Source: Reichenbachiella agariperforans (GTDB lineage: Bacteria; Bacteroidota; Bacteroidia; Cytophagales; Cyclobacteriaceae). From it: a stretch of 64,000 nucleotides of DNA. Below the pieces are notes generated by a model. The model was given only the letters and a program-made list of their open reading frames with translations. It was not told the origin of the DNA and did not search any database. Of the stretch, positions 52,178-60,624 are shown in pieces. The first letter of the stretch is position 1. Every line of letters starts with the position of its first letter. The position numbers and the translations under genes were made by a program. The stretch lies in NCBI RefSeq assembly GCF_900142205.1, contig NZ_FRAA01000001.1, positions 1,084,803 to 1,148,802 of the forward strand, read 5' to 3'.

Positions 52178-55100
52178 ATGGCAAAAAAACACAATGTACA
52201 ACGCGGGGTTATATTCCACAGAATCACGAATGTGTTGCTGTGGATTCCCATTGTAATCCTATCAGTACTTTTGGTGTCATTTGCTTTTTTCCAAGTCCCT
52301 ACAGTCCAGACCAAATTCATCAACTCACTGTTCGACCAAGTATCCCTCCGTACAGACTATAAAATCACTGTGGGACACACTAACCTAACCTCTTTTGACA
52401 AGATGCATTTGGAAGACATCCGAATCTTCGAAAAAGCTACTGACAGCACGTTGATCAGTGCAAAATCTGCCCAAATCGATCTTAAAATATTCGATCTCCT
52501 ATTCAGAAAGCAGCTCAATGCCGATATTCTAGAATTAGAATCTCCATTTGTTCATTTGATCAAAAAAAATGACTCTACAGATGTTAATATTAACGTTTTC
52601 ATCAACCAGCTCAAGACGCTCCTAAAGAAAGACTACCCCCAACAAAAAAAGCTATCTGCATCTATAGAACGTGTCGAGATAAGTAATGGGACCTTCTCTT
52701 TCAACGACCAGCGCAGAGACAGCATCCAAACTGGTAAAGACTACTATCACTTTCAGTATAAACAACTACTCTCAACCATCAGTAATTTCACCTTGTCGAG
52801 TGATAGTATAGCCATGGAGGTAGACCGCATGAAAACGAATGATCCTACTGGTCAACTTTCCGTGCAGTCGTTCTTTGGCAAAATAGCCTATACCCCAAAT
52901 AGCCTGTCGATCTACAACTTCCTACTGAATACGAAGGACAGTCAGATAGGTGATTCAATAGTATTTAACTACAGCCACCCTTCTGATTTCTCCCAGTTTG
53001 TCGACAAAATCAAATTCCATAGCCATTTAAAACGCAGCATCATTTCATTACATGAGTTGGCTCTTTTCAATCCAAACATCAGTCCTATCCACAAAACCAT
53101 CAGTCTGTCTGGTGAAATATCAGGTAAAGTCAAGCGCCTCAAAGGCCAAGACCTAAACGTCCGCTTTGGCACCAAATCCCAACTAAGAGGGTCGGCCAGC
53201 TTCTATGGTCTACCGAATATCAAAGAGACCTTTATCGATCTCAAGATGAAACACTCTGTCGTCTTACCAGAGGACATATCTCCCTTCGTCAAAGAAACTT
53301 ACCGAAATCAAATTCACAACCTAGGCACTACCCAATTCGATGCGAGTTTTTTGGGGTTTTTATCTGATTTTGTGGCTGACGGTGAGTTCTACACAGATGC
53401 AGGCAATATCACCACTGATCTCAATTTCAAAACCAATGACCAAGACATCCCGGCCTACACAGGTCAGCTGGCTTTTACTCAGTTTGATCTCAAAACACTG
53501 GATCCAGAAAGCAACTACCTCGGCGACATCACCATGCACGGCAGCATAACTGGCTCTGGACTTGATAAAAAGAATGCAAAATTTACGCTGAATGCCTTCA
53601 TGGACTCTATTGCTGTGTACAACTACAACTACAAAAACATCACAACTCAAGGTCATTTTGCAAAAGAAATGTTCGACGGAGATCTCACGATCGCTGATCC
53701 TAATTTAGCCTTTTCAGGGCATCTGGATATAGACCTCCATGACAATGTCAACAAAATAGACATCACTGCGCAACTTGATTCTGTTCATGTACACAAGCTG
53801 GGGTTCATTGAAAAGCCTCTATCACTCTCTTCCAAAATTGACATCAACATGAAGGGGCTAAAAACCGACGAACTCAAAGGATATATTAACCTCTATGACA
53901 ACCAAATCACCTTCGAGAACAAACCACTTGAAATCGACTCCATCAAGTTCCTCTCGACTACCATCGGCTCCCAGAGACTCATGCATATCGAGACGGAAGG
54001 TCTCACCGGAGAGATCAAGGGAGAGTATAAGAACAGCAAGCTATTTTCAAGCCTGTCCAACTTCGCCCAAGAACTCATGATGTATCTGAATCCTGATAGC
54101 GTCGAGATGAACAATTATTATAGACATAAACTACTCGAAGTTCCACTCGATCCTTTCGAAGCGGAGATCACGCTCAATCTTTGGGATTTGAACAAATTCA
54201 TCACTCCATTTTATCCTAGTTTCAACTTATCCCCTAACGTCAAAATCGAAGGACGTTACCAACAGAACGCTACGACACAGCTGAGCCTATACACTACATT
54301 CGACACATTGGCCTTTGGCAAATCAACATTTACCGATAATGAATTGGACTTCAATCTTTCTAAAGAAACGCATAACCGTGAAGTTTTGGCGTCAATGTAT
54401 ATACACAGCGACAACCAACTCTGGCCCAGTGACTACAGTTCAGAAAACCTCACAGTAGACGCAGTTTGGTTTCAAGACCAAATGGAGTTGTTCATGAATT
54501 TAGAACAAGAAAAATATGCAAACTACCTCGGCATTAACTCCTTGGTCAGTTTCGAATCTGATGAAGTAAAATTTGAATTAGCCCCCTCGAGTATCAAAAT
54601 CTTAAATGAAAAATGGAAATGGGATGACGACAACTATGTGATCTACAAAGACGATACGTGGCAATTCTCGAACCTCAAACTATATAGTGATGAAGAATAC
54701 ATTAGTATCAATGGTAACTACTCCACCTTACCAGGCAATCAACTCGATATCAATATTCATGAGTTCAGTTTCGAAAACATACAATCGCTATTCGATACAC
54801 AAATCACTGGCACGCTGGACGGCTCTATTCAAATCCAAAAAGGGATAGAAGAAGACCTCATAGAGAGCGACCTATTAGCCCAATCAGTGGCTGTAGAAGA
54901 TTTTCTCATCGGAGATATCTATGCACTCTCTCACTGGGAAAATGCAGAAAACCGATTATCGGTTAGCTTAGACCTTATTCGTGAGGAACAAAAAAAGATA
55001 GAGATTGGTGGACACATCTATCCCTATAGCAAAACAGAACAACTCGATCTAATCGCACAATTCAGAAACACTGAATTGAAAATATTCGAAACATTCTTCA

Positions 55101-56782
55101 AGAATAACATCAGCGACCTGACTGGATATGCTGATGCAAAACTCACCCTAAAAGGTCTCCTCAACAAACCCGACATCAATGGTATCGCTAAGATTAATGA
55201 CGGAGAAACAACTATTGACTATCTGCAAACCCGATACGGGTTCAATGGTGAAATTGTCTTTGACAACAATCAGATTGTACCACGCAACTTTGAGCTCAAA
55301 GACAGTGAGAGAAATACAGCTCAACTCTCAGGCTACCTCCTCCATACCGGACTCAGAGATATTCGTATGAATATTTCCGCAAACTTCAAACGATTCAAAC
55401 TACTCAATACTAGCATCTTGGATAACGATGCCTACTATGGAACAGCATACGCGACGGGACAAATCAATTTTAGCGGTACGCCTGACAATATCGTCATTGT
55501 CGCTCAGGCTAAATCCGAACACGGGACCAAAATAGCCATTCCAATAGGTAGTCTCGGCCAATACGATATCGAACAACAGGAATACATCGAGTTTGTGGAT
55601 TTATCCCAAGAAGACACCCAAGAGGTTGTCGAAAAAGCAATCACTGAGACGATCAACAAGATCAAAGGGATACAACTGCAGTTTGACATAGAGATGACAC
55701 CAGACGCCTACATAGAACTCATCTTTGATGTCAAATCAGGGGACATTATCAGAGGACGTGGCAATGGAAACATCAAACTGCAAATCAATTCGGACGGAGA
55801 TTTCAATATGTTTGGGGATTACGAAATTGAAGAAGGGGGCTACAATTTTACGCTCTACAACATCATCAACAAAGAGTTTAACATCCAAAAAGGAAGTACC
55901 ATATCTTGGTATGGCAACCCCTACGAGGCACAACTAGGCATACGAGCCAGGTATCGACAAATCACCTCGATCACACCGCTTCTACAGCCCTTCCTAGACG
56001 ATGAACAGATTAACTCACCCGAAGCACGACGCAAGTACCCCTCGATAGTAAAGCTAAATCTCAAAGGTGATCTCATGTCTCCTCAAATCAAATTCGGAAT
56101 CGACATAGAAGACTACCCAGAACATATTGCAGTAGTCAGTGAAGGTATCACGACTCGGTATAATCTAGAAAGTATCATCAGTGCCTTTAAAACCAAAATA
56201 GCTAGTAACGAACAAGAAATGAACCGTCAGGTTTTTAGTCTACTAATCCTTCGAAAATTCTCTCCAGAAAACAGTTTTGAGGTTAATTCAGCAACCATCG
56301 GTAGTAGTTTAAGTGAGTTCGTCTCAAACCAGCTTAGCTACTGGGCTACACAGGTAGATGAAAATCTAGAGATCGATGTAGACTTAGCAGGTCTAGGTGA
56401 TGACGCATTCAACACATTCCAACTACGGCTATCCTATACATTTTTGGACGGACGATTACGCGTGACCAGAGGTGGTAGCCTACCTAATGAACAGACCAAA
56501 AATGACATGTCTACGATCATTGGAGACTGGACGGTAGAATACCTACTCACTGACGATGGTAGACTTAGAGTCAAAATGTACAGTCGATCAGACCTCAATG
56601 ACATCAACCAACAAACAGGTCAAAATGGTATCGAAACAGGGTTTAGTCTACAGTATGTAAGAAGCTTTGACGAGTTAAGTCAAATACTCAGAGATAGTCG
56701 GGATAAAAACAAAAAGCCAGAGCCTGCTCCCAAAGTAAAACCTAAGTCTGAAGGAACTAAGGAAGATGAAATCATCCTTTGA
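52178..56782 (+). CDS. tamB: TamB-like translocation and assembly module / AsmA-family protein
   Basis: 1534 residues. One N-terminal transmembrane helix (~17-38, LLWIPIVILSVLLVSFAFF) anchors a very long, mostly beta-strand body of weak repeats (~60-1040), the architecture of bridge-like lipid transfer proteins. The C-terminal TamB/DUF490 domain (~1050-1460) carries GGYNFTLYNIINKEFNIQKG and NEQEMNRQVFSLLILRKFSP. The tail (1490-1534) is charged and Lys/Glu-rich. Spans the periplasm to help assemble outer-membrane proteins or move phospholipids. No tamA is adjacent. Confidence 0.9.
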   Translation: MAKKHNVQRGVIFHRITNVLLWIPIVILSVLLVSFAFFQVPTVQTKFINSLFDQVSLRTDYKITVGHTNLTSFDKMHLEDIRIFEKATDSTLISAKSAQIDLKIFDLLFRKQLNADILELESPFVHLIKKNDSTDVNINVFINQLKTLLKKDYPQQKKLSASIERVEISNGTFSFNDQRRDSIQTGKDYYHFQYKQLLSTISNFTLSSDSIAMEVDRMKTNDPTGQLSVQSFFGKIAYTPNSLSIYNFLLNTKDSQIGDSIVFNYSHPSDFSQFVDKIKFHSHLKRSIISLHELALFNPNISPIHKTISLSGEISGKVKRLKGQDLNVRFGTKSQLRGSASFYGLPNIKETFIDLKMKHSVVLPEDISPFVKETYRNQIHNLGTTQFDASFLGFLSDFVADGEFYTDAGNITTDLNFKTNDQDIPAYTGQLAFTQFDLKTLDPESNYLGDITMHGSITGSGLDKKNAKFTLNAFMDSIAVYNYNYKNITTQGHFAKEMFDGDLTIADPNLAFSGHLDIDLHDNVNKIDITAQLDSVHVHKLGFIEKPLSLSSKIDINMKGLKTDELKGYINLYDNQITFENKPLEIDSIKFLSTTIGSQRLMHIETEGLTGEIKGEYKNSKLFSSLSNFAQELMMYLNPDSVEMNNYYRHKLLEVPLDPFEAEITLNLWDLNKFITPFYPSFNLSPNVKIEGRYQQNATTQLSLYTTFDTLAFGKSTFTDNELDFNLSKETHNREVLASMYIHSDNQLWPSDYSSENLTVDAVWFQDQMELFMNLEQEKYANYLGINSLVSFESDEVKFELAPSSIKILNEKWKWDDDNYVIYKDDTWQFSNLKLYSDEEYISINGNYSTLPGNQLDINIHEFSFENIQSLFDTQITGTLDGSIQIQKGIEEDLIESDLLAQSVAVEDFLIGDIYALSHWENAENRLSVSLDLIREEQKKIEIGGHIYPYSKTEQLDLIAQFRNTELKIFETFFKNNISDLTGYADAKLTLKGLLNKPDINGIAKINDGETTIDYLQTRYGFNGEIVFDNNQIVPRNFELKDSERNTAQLSGYLLHTGLRDIRMNISANFKRFKLLNTSILDNDAYYGTAYATGQINFSGTPDNIVIVAQAKSEHGTKIAIPIGSLGQYDIEQQEYIEFVDLSQEDTQEVVEKAITETINKIKGIQLQFDIEMTPDAYIELIFDVKSGDIIRGRGNGNIKLQINSDGDFNMFGDYEIEEGGYNFTLYNIINKEFNIQKGSTISWYGNPYEAQLGIRARYRQITSITPLLQPFLDDEQINSPEARRKYPSIVKLNLKGDLMSPQIKFGIDIEDYPEHIAVVSEGITTRYNLESIISAFKTKIASNEQEMNRQVFSLLILRKFSPENSFEVNSATIGSSLSEFVSNQLSYWATQVDENLEIDVDLAGLGDDAFNTFQLRLSYTFLDGRLRVTRGGSLPNEQTKNDMSTIIGDWTVEYLLTDDGRLRVKMYSRSDLNDINQQTGQNGIETGFSLQYVRSFDELSQILRDSRDKNKKPEPAPKVKPKSEGTKEDEIIL

Positions 56783-56881
56783 TCCAGCATAGTCTTAGCT
56801 TGCTTTAAATAATCCACCCCTACATACTTTTCTCGTTGATAACATGACACATAATCTATGGTTATGACTATTTTTGTTTCC

Positions 56882-57274
56882 ATAGGTCGCCTTATCGCTG
56901 CTGCCGTATGGCAGGAGAGGAAAGTCCGGGCAACGTAGAGCATCGTACTTCCTAACGGGAAGTCTTAGATGAAAATCTGGGAAGAAAGTGCAACAGAGAG
57001 TATACCGCCTTGAGCTAAGCTGTCGTCAGGCAGACTAGTCGAAGGGTAAGGGTGAAAGGGTGAGGTAAGAGCTCACCGGTTCTGCAGTGATGCAGATCGC
57101 ATGGTAAACCTTACGAGTTGAAAGATCAAATAGGTCCTGTCAGGAGCTGCTCGCTCCACTCTCTTCGGAGAAAACAGGATGGGTAGATTGATAGATTTTG
57201 GCAGTAATGTCAAGGCTAGATAAATGATAAGGGTCTCGATTCGTCGAGATACAGAACCCGGCTTATAGACCTAT
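56882..57274 (+). ncRNA. rnpB: RNase P RNA, bacterial type A
   Basis: Catalytic RNA that matures 5' ends of tRNAs. The P4/CR-I core GAGGAAAGTCCGGGCA is present near the 5' end and the matching CR-V element ACAGAACCCGGCTTATAGACC near the 3' end. Helix P1 is closed by ATAGGTC (56882-56888) with GACCTAT (57268-57274). Internal hairpins such as CAGGAGCTGCTCGC and the AACCTTACGAGTTGAAAGATCAAATAG region fit type A. Ends are set from P1 and are accurate to a few bases. It precedes the REC-AAA+ gene by 18 bases. Confidence 0.95.
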
Positions 57275-57291
57275 TATTAACTTAAACACTT

Positions 57292-58455
57292 ATGGCAAAA
57301 AGAATTTTGATTATTGACGATGAAAAAAGCATCCGTCACACGCTCAAAGAAATCTTAGAATATGAAAACTATGAAATCGATGAAGCTGAAAATGGTCTAG
57401 AAGCTCTCAAGATGCTGGAAAGTGCCGAATATGATGCAGCACTATGCGACATCAAAATGCCAGAAATGGACGGTCTAGAACTCCTTGAAAAAGCCAAAGA
57501 ACTTGATCATTCCCCTCAGTTCATCATGATATCCGCGCACGGCACTATAGAGACAGCCGTCGAAGCGACCAAAAAAGGAGCCTACGATTTCATCCAAAAA
57601 CCACCAGATCTCAACCGTCTTTTGGTGACCATCAAAAACGCCCTAGATAAATCTAATCTAATACAAGAGACCAAAACCCTACGCAAAAAAGTCTCCAGCT
57701 CCATGCAGATTGTAGGGCAGTCTACCGCTCTAGATGAGATCAAAGAGACAATCCAAAAAGTAGCTCCAACCGAGGCTCGCGTGCTTATTACCGGAGCAAA
57801 CGGGACAGGTAAAGAACTAGTAGCCAATGCACTACACAAGTTAAGTGGAAGATCTAAAAATCCTCTCATAGAAGTCAACTGTGCCGCTATTCCATCAGAA
57901 CTAATTGAGAGTGAATTATTCGGACATGAAAAGGGATCGTTCACCTCTGCTGTGAAACAACGCATTGGCAAGTTCGAGCAAGCAGACAAGGGCACTTTAT
58001 TTCTCGATGAAATTGGGGACATGAGTCTATCTGCTCAGGCAAAAGTACTTCGCGCCTTACAAGAGAATAAAATCACACGTGTAGGGGGAGAAAAGGAGAT
58101 TAAGGTCAACGTAAGAATTCTTGCAGCTACCAACAAAGACCTCAAAAAAGAAATAGCCGAAAACAGGTTTAGAGAAGACCTATATCATCGCCTAAGTGTT
58201 ATAGTTATAAAAGTACCAGCACTAAAAGACCGCACAGATGATATCCCGTTATTGGTGGACAAATTCTTAGTAGATATCGCCGATAGCCACGGTACTAGCC
58301 CCAAAAGCATGACTGATGAAGCTATAGTATTGCTTCAAAAAGGAGAATGGACAGGCAATATTAGAGAATTAAGAAATGTAGTAGAGCGCCTAGTCATTAT
58401 GAGTGATCAAGAAATCACAGCAATGCACGTAAAAAAATATGCGGATATACAATAA
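57292..58455 (+). CDS. Response regulator REC plus AAA+ (NtrC-like) without DNA-binding domain
   Basis: 387 residues. REC domain (1-120) with phosphoacceptor Asp53 in CDIKMPEMDG. AAA+ domain (~140-380): Walker A GANGTGKE (168-175), Walker B GTLFLDEIGDM, sensor R in RVGGEKEIKVNVRILAATN and WTGNIRELRNVVERL. The sigma-54-contacting GAFTGA loop reads GSFTSA (215-220). The protein stops at ~387 residues with no C-terminal Fis-type helix-turn-helix, unlike classical NtrC at ~450+. This truncated type is recurrent in Bacteroidota and its sigma-54 use is unproven. No adjacent kinase. Confidence 0.9.
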   Translation: MAKRILIIDDEKSIRHTLKEILEYENYEIDEAENGLEALKMLESAEYDAALCDIKMPEMDGLELLEKAKELDHSPQFIMISAHGTIETAVEATKKGAYDFIQKPPDLNRLLVTIKNALDKSNLIQETKTLRKKVSSSMQIVGQSTALDEIKETIQKVAPTEARVLITGANGTGKELVANALHKLSGRSKNPLIEVNCAAIPSELIESELFGHEKGSFTSAVKQRIGKFEQADKGTLFLDEIGDMSLSAQAKVLRALQENKITRVGGEKEIKVNVRILAATNKDLKKEIAENRFREDLYHRLSVIVIKVPALKDRTDDIPLLVDKFLVDIADSHGTSPKSMTDEAIVLLQKGEWTGNIRELRNVVERLVIMSDQEITAMHVKKYADIQ

Positions 58456-58465
58456 GTATATCCGC
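58441..58465. terminator. Hairpin at the end of the REC-AAA+ gene
   Basis: Perfect 10-base arms GCGGATATAC and GTATATCCGC around AATAA, spanning the stop codon. Without a clear T-run, so possibly a weak terminator. Confidence 0.5.
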
Positions 58466-58491
58466 ATATATATCTTCAAGGTCTGATAATA

Positions 58492-58608
58492 TTATTTAGA
58501 CAATTCCGAATTTTCCGTATCTACTTTTGCATATGTAGGACATGTTCTTTGCGTGCATGCACTCATTGCAAAAATTGCTAAGGCCAGTATTAGTGCTTTG
58601 ATTTTCAT
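58492..58608 (-). CDS. Small lipoprotein, 38 aa
   Basis: MKIKALILALAIFAMSAC followed by TQRTCPTYAKVDTENSELSK. Signal sequence with a lipobox (MSAC), a second Cys and a TCPTYAK segment like other very small Bacteroidota lipoproteins. 117 bases, below usual cut-offs, but a clean start, signal peptide and stop. Lies between the REC-AAA+ gene and the LuxE-like gene. Confidence 0.7.
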   Translation of the reverse strand: MKIKALILALAIFAMSACTQRTCPTYAKVDTENSELSK

Positions 58609-58720
58609 ATTTTATTCTTTATCAATTACCTGCGACATTTTAAAGCTTAAATATATATAAAAAAATACATTTTAGTCAAAAGCCAAATTGCTATTCGACA
58701 CTTCTTTTGATAATAAACGG

Positions 58721-59710
58721 CTAGACCACTAGCAAATTGCACCCACGTATTTCTGAATTGTCAATACGCCCCAAAACTTCAAAACTACCATCGGCATAAC
58801 ATCTACCTAAATCCTTCGTCTCTATGAATGCACAACTATGAATATTGGCTAAATCTATAATATTCAACCCTCCTGTACCACCAGTTCTAACAATTGAAAA
58901 TGGGTCATTGATATCTCTCACCATGACGCGCATACTATCCGCTGGATAATACCGACTCCCTCCTCTGGAATAAGCTTGTGATAACAACTCTGTCATTCCA
59001 TATTCAGAATCGATACAAATTTCACCCAGCTGATCTTTCATGATGCTATAAAACTCCTCCTTAGTCAATTCTTCTCTCCGTCCTTTCATACCACCTGTCT
59101 CTATGATCGTTAGTCCATCTAAAGGCTCTTTACACGCCTCGCACAAATCCAACAAGGCATATCCAACCCCAAACAAAATCACTTTACGTGAAGAATTCAT
59201 GGCGTTAACTATATCTTGAACTAACTGATCATAGTTATTCAAATAATACCCTCCAGCAGAAGACCCAGACTCCTTCATCAAATAATCCACCATAGCAATC
59301 AACGAAGAATGCCCCTGCTCTTGATACGAAGGCAGTAGTGCAAATACTGTGTACTCACTAGGATCACCATAAAAGGCTGTAAATATGCGCCGGGCATTCT
59401 GCTCATAAAACGATAGGTTTTCAATCAAATGCCTACTTTTTCTCATCCCAGTAGTACCACTACTATGAAAGTACTTTTCGGCATTCCACTGCCCCATTTT
59501 CACTTCATGGTACTTAAAAAACTCTATGGGCATAAAGGGTATTTCTTCAACTTTCGTTACAGAATCAACTGTTCGACCAATACCTTTTAGATACTGAGCA
59601 TACACAGCGTTCTCTGCGCCTTGTGCACGAAACAATGCCAAAGAAAACTCTTCGAAATCACCTGCTATTCGTTTTAAAAATTCTTGTTTGAAACTATTTA
59701 TCAGTCTCAT
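58721..59710 (-). CDS. LuxE/PaaK-like acyl-protein synthetase family protein
   Basis: 329 residues, acyl-adenylate-forming family of LuxE type. Early helices with SLALFRAQGAENAVYAQYLKGIG, then VEEIPFMPIEFFKYHEV, the nucleotide motif YFHSSGTTGMRKSRHL, and ILFGVGYALLDL, MKGRREELTKEEFYSIM and GMTELLSQAYSRGG towards the C-terminus. LuxE activates a fatty acid with ATP in bacterial bioluminescence; here no luxCDAB genes are near, so another acyl or aryl acid is likely, for example in a surface-polymer or lipid pathway. Confidence 0.82.
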   Translation of the reverse strand: MRLINSFKQEFLKRIAGDFEEFSLALFRAQGAENAVYAQYLKGIGRTVDSVTKVEEIPFMPIEFFKYHEVKMGQWNAEKYFHSSGTTGMRKSRHLIENLSFYEQNARRIFTAFYGDPSEYTVFALLPSYQEQGHSSLIAMVDYLMKESGSSAGGYYLNNYDQLVQDIVNAMNSSRKVILFGVGYALLDLCEACKEPLDGLTIIETGGMKGRREELTKEEFYSIMKDQLGEICIDSEYGMTELLSQAYSRGGSRYYPADSMRVMVRDINDPFSIVRTGGTGGLNIIDLANIHSCAFIETKDLGRCYADGSFEVLGRIDNSEIRGCNLLVV

Positions 59711-59784
59711 AGGTTTAAAAAAGTATGGATTATGCAGCTAGAATTAGTGATGCATTGCTATTTTTATCCAAAGTAAAAGATTAA

Positions 59785-60624
59785 ATGATCAGAGTGGAAG
59801 TTATAGGGAAGATAAAAGGGACTTTTGGTCTAATAATAGTCATCATTATAGGGCTGATGGTAGCCTGTGAAAAACCCGATCCTTTCCCAACCACACCTCA
59901 TATTTCGTTCGAGGGGCTTCAATTTGTCGAGGTAGAACGTGAAGGGTTTCCAGATTCTCTTATTCTTTCATTCAATTTTGAAGATGGTGATGGTGATTTA
60001 GGTATCAGAGATTTTGAGACCAATGCCCCTTTTCATGATTTCGATTTTATTGTAGATGACAGTGGTAGAGCTGTTACACTGAATGCAACAGATGTCAACC
60101 CCCCATTCTACCAGCAAGTCCCTGGTTCATCCAATACCACTCTCTACAGTGAAGATGACAGCAGGCCTAGCTATAGCTGTGATGATTACGATACACTCAG
60201 GATCAACATGGATCGAGATACCTATATAGAACAAGGAGCTCCCTCTAATTTTCCAGGTAGTGATGATTACCATTTGGATACACTTTTTATAGTCAAGAAC
60301 GAAAACCGATACAACATGCATGTCAGCTACTACTGGGATCGTGGCAATGGTTTCGAACTGCTGGACTGGGCTTATATTGTTAACGAATTTGGCTGTGGAG
60401 AAAGTTTCAATGGTAGGTTTCCTGTCTTAGACGAAGACAACATTGGCACATCCCTACAGGGTACAATCAAATACGCCATGATATCAAATGGCTTCATTAT
60501 ATCTTTAAGAAACTATCCTTTCAAATTGAAATTTTACGTACTAGACAGAAAGCTAAACAAAAGCAATGTGGTAGAATCTCCCGTTTTTACGATTCCTGAA
60601 CTAATTTCCAGATCTTCAGATTAA
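59785..60624 (+). CDS. Hypothetical lipoprotein, 279 aa
   Basis: Lipoprotein signal peptide (FGLIIVIIIGLMVAC). The mature part is Asp-rich and beta-strand-like with FEDGDGDLGIRDFE, a Ca2+-loop-like segment found in Bacteroidota 'FEDGDGDLG' surface lipoproteins. Two Cys (SYSCDDYD, FGCGES) could pair. No enzyme motif recognised. Convergent with and overlapping the E1 dehydrogenase gene by 4 bases. Confidence 0.75.
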   Translation: MIRVEVIGKIKGTFGLIIVIIIGLMVACEKPDPFPTTPHISFEGLQFVEVEREGFPDSLILSFNFEDGDGDLGIRDFETNAPFHDFDFIVDDSGRAVTLNATDVNPPFYQQVPGSSNTTLYSEDDSRPSYSCDDYDTLRINMDRDTYIEQGAPSNFPGSDDYHLDTLFIVKNENRYNMHVSYYWDRGNGFELLDWAYIVNEFGCGESFNGRFPVLDEDNIGTSLQGTIKYAMISNGFIISLRNYPFKLKFYVLDRKLNKSNVVESPVFTIPELISRSSD

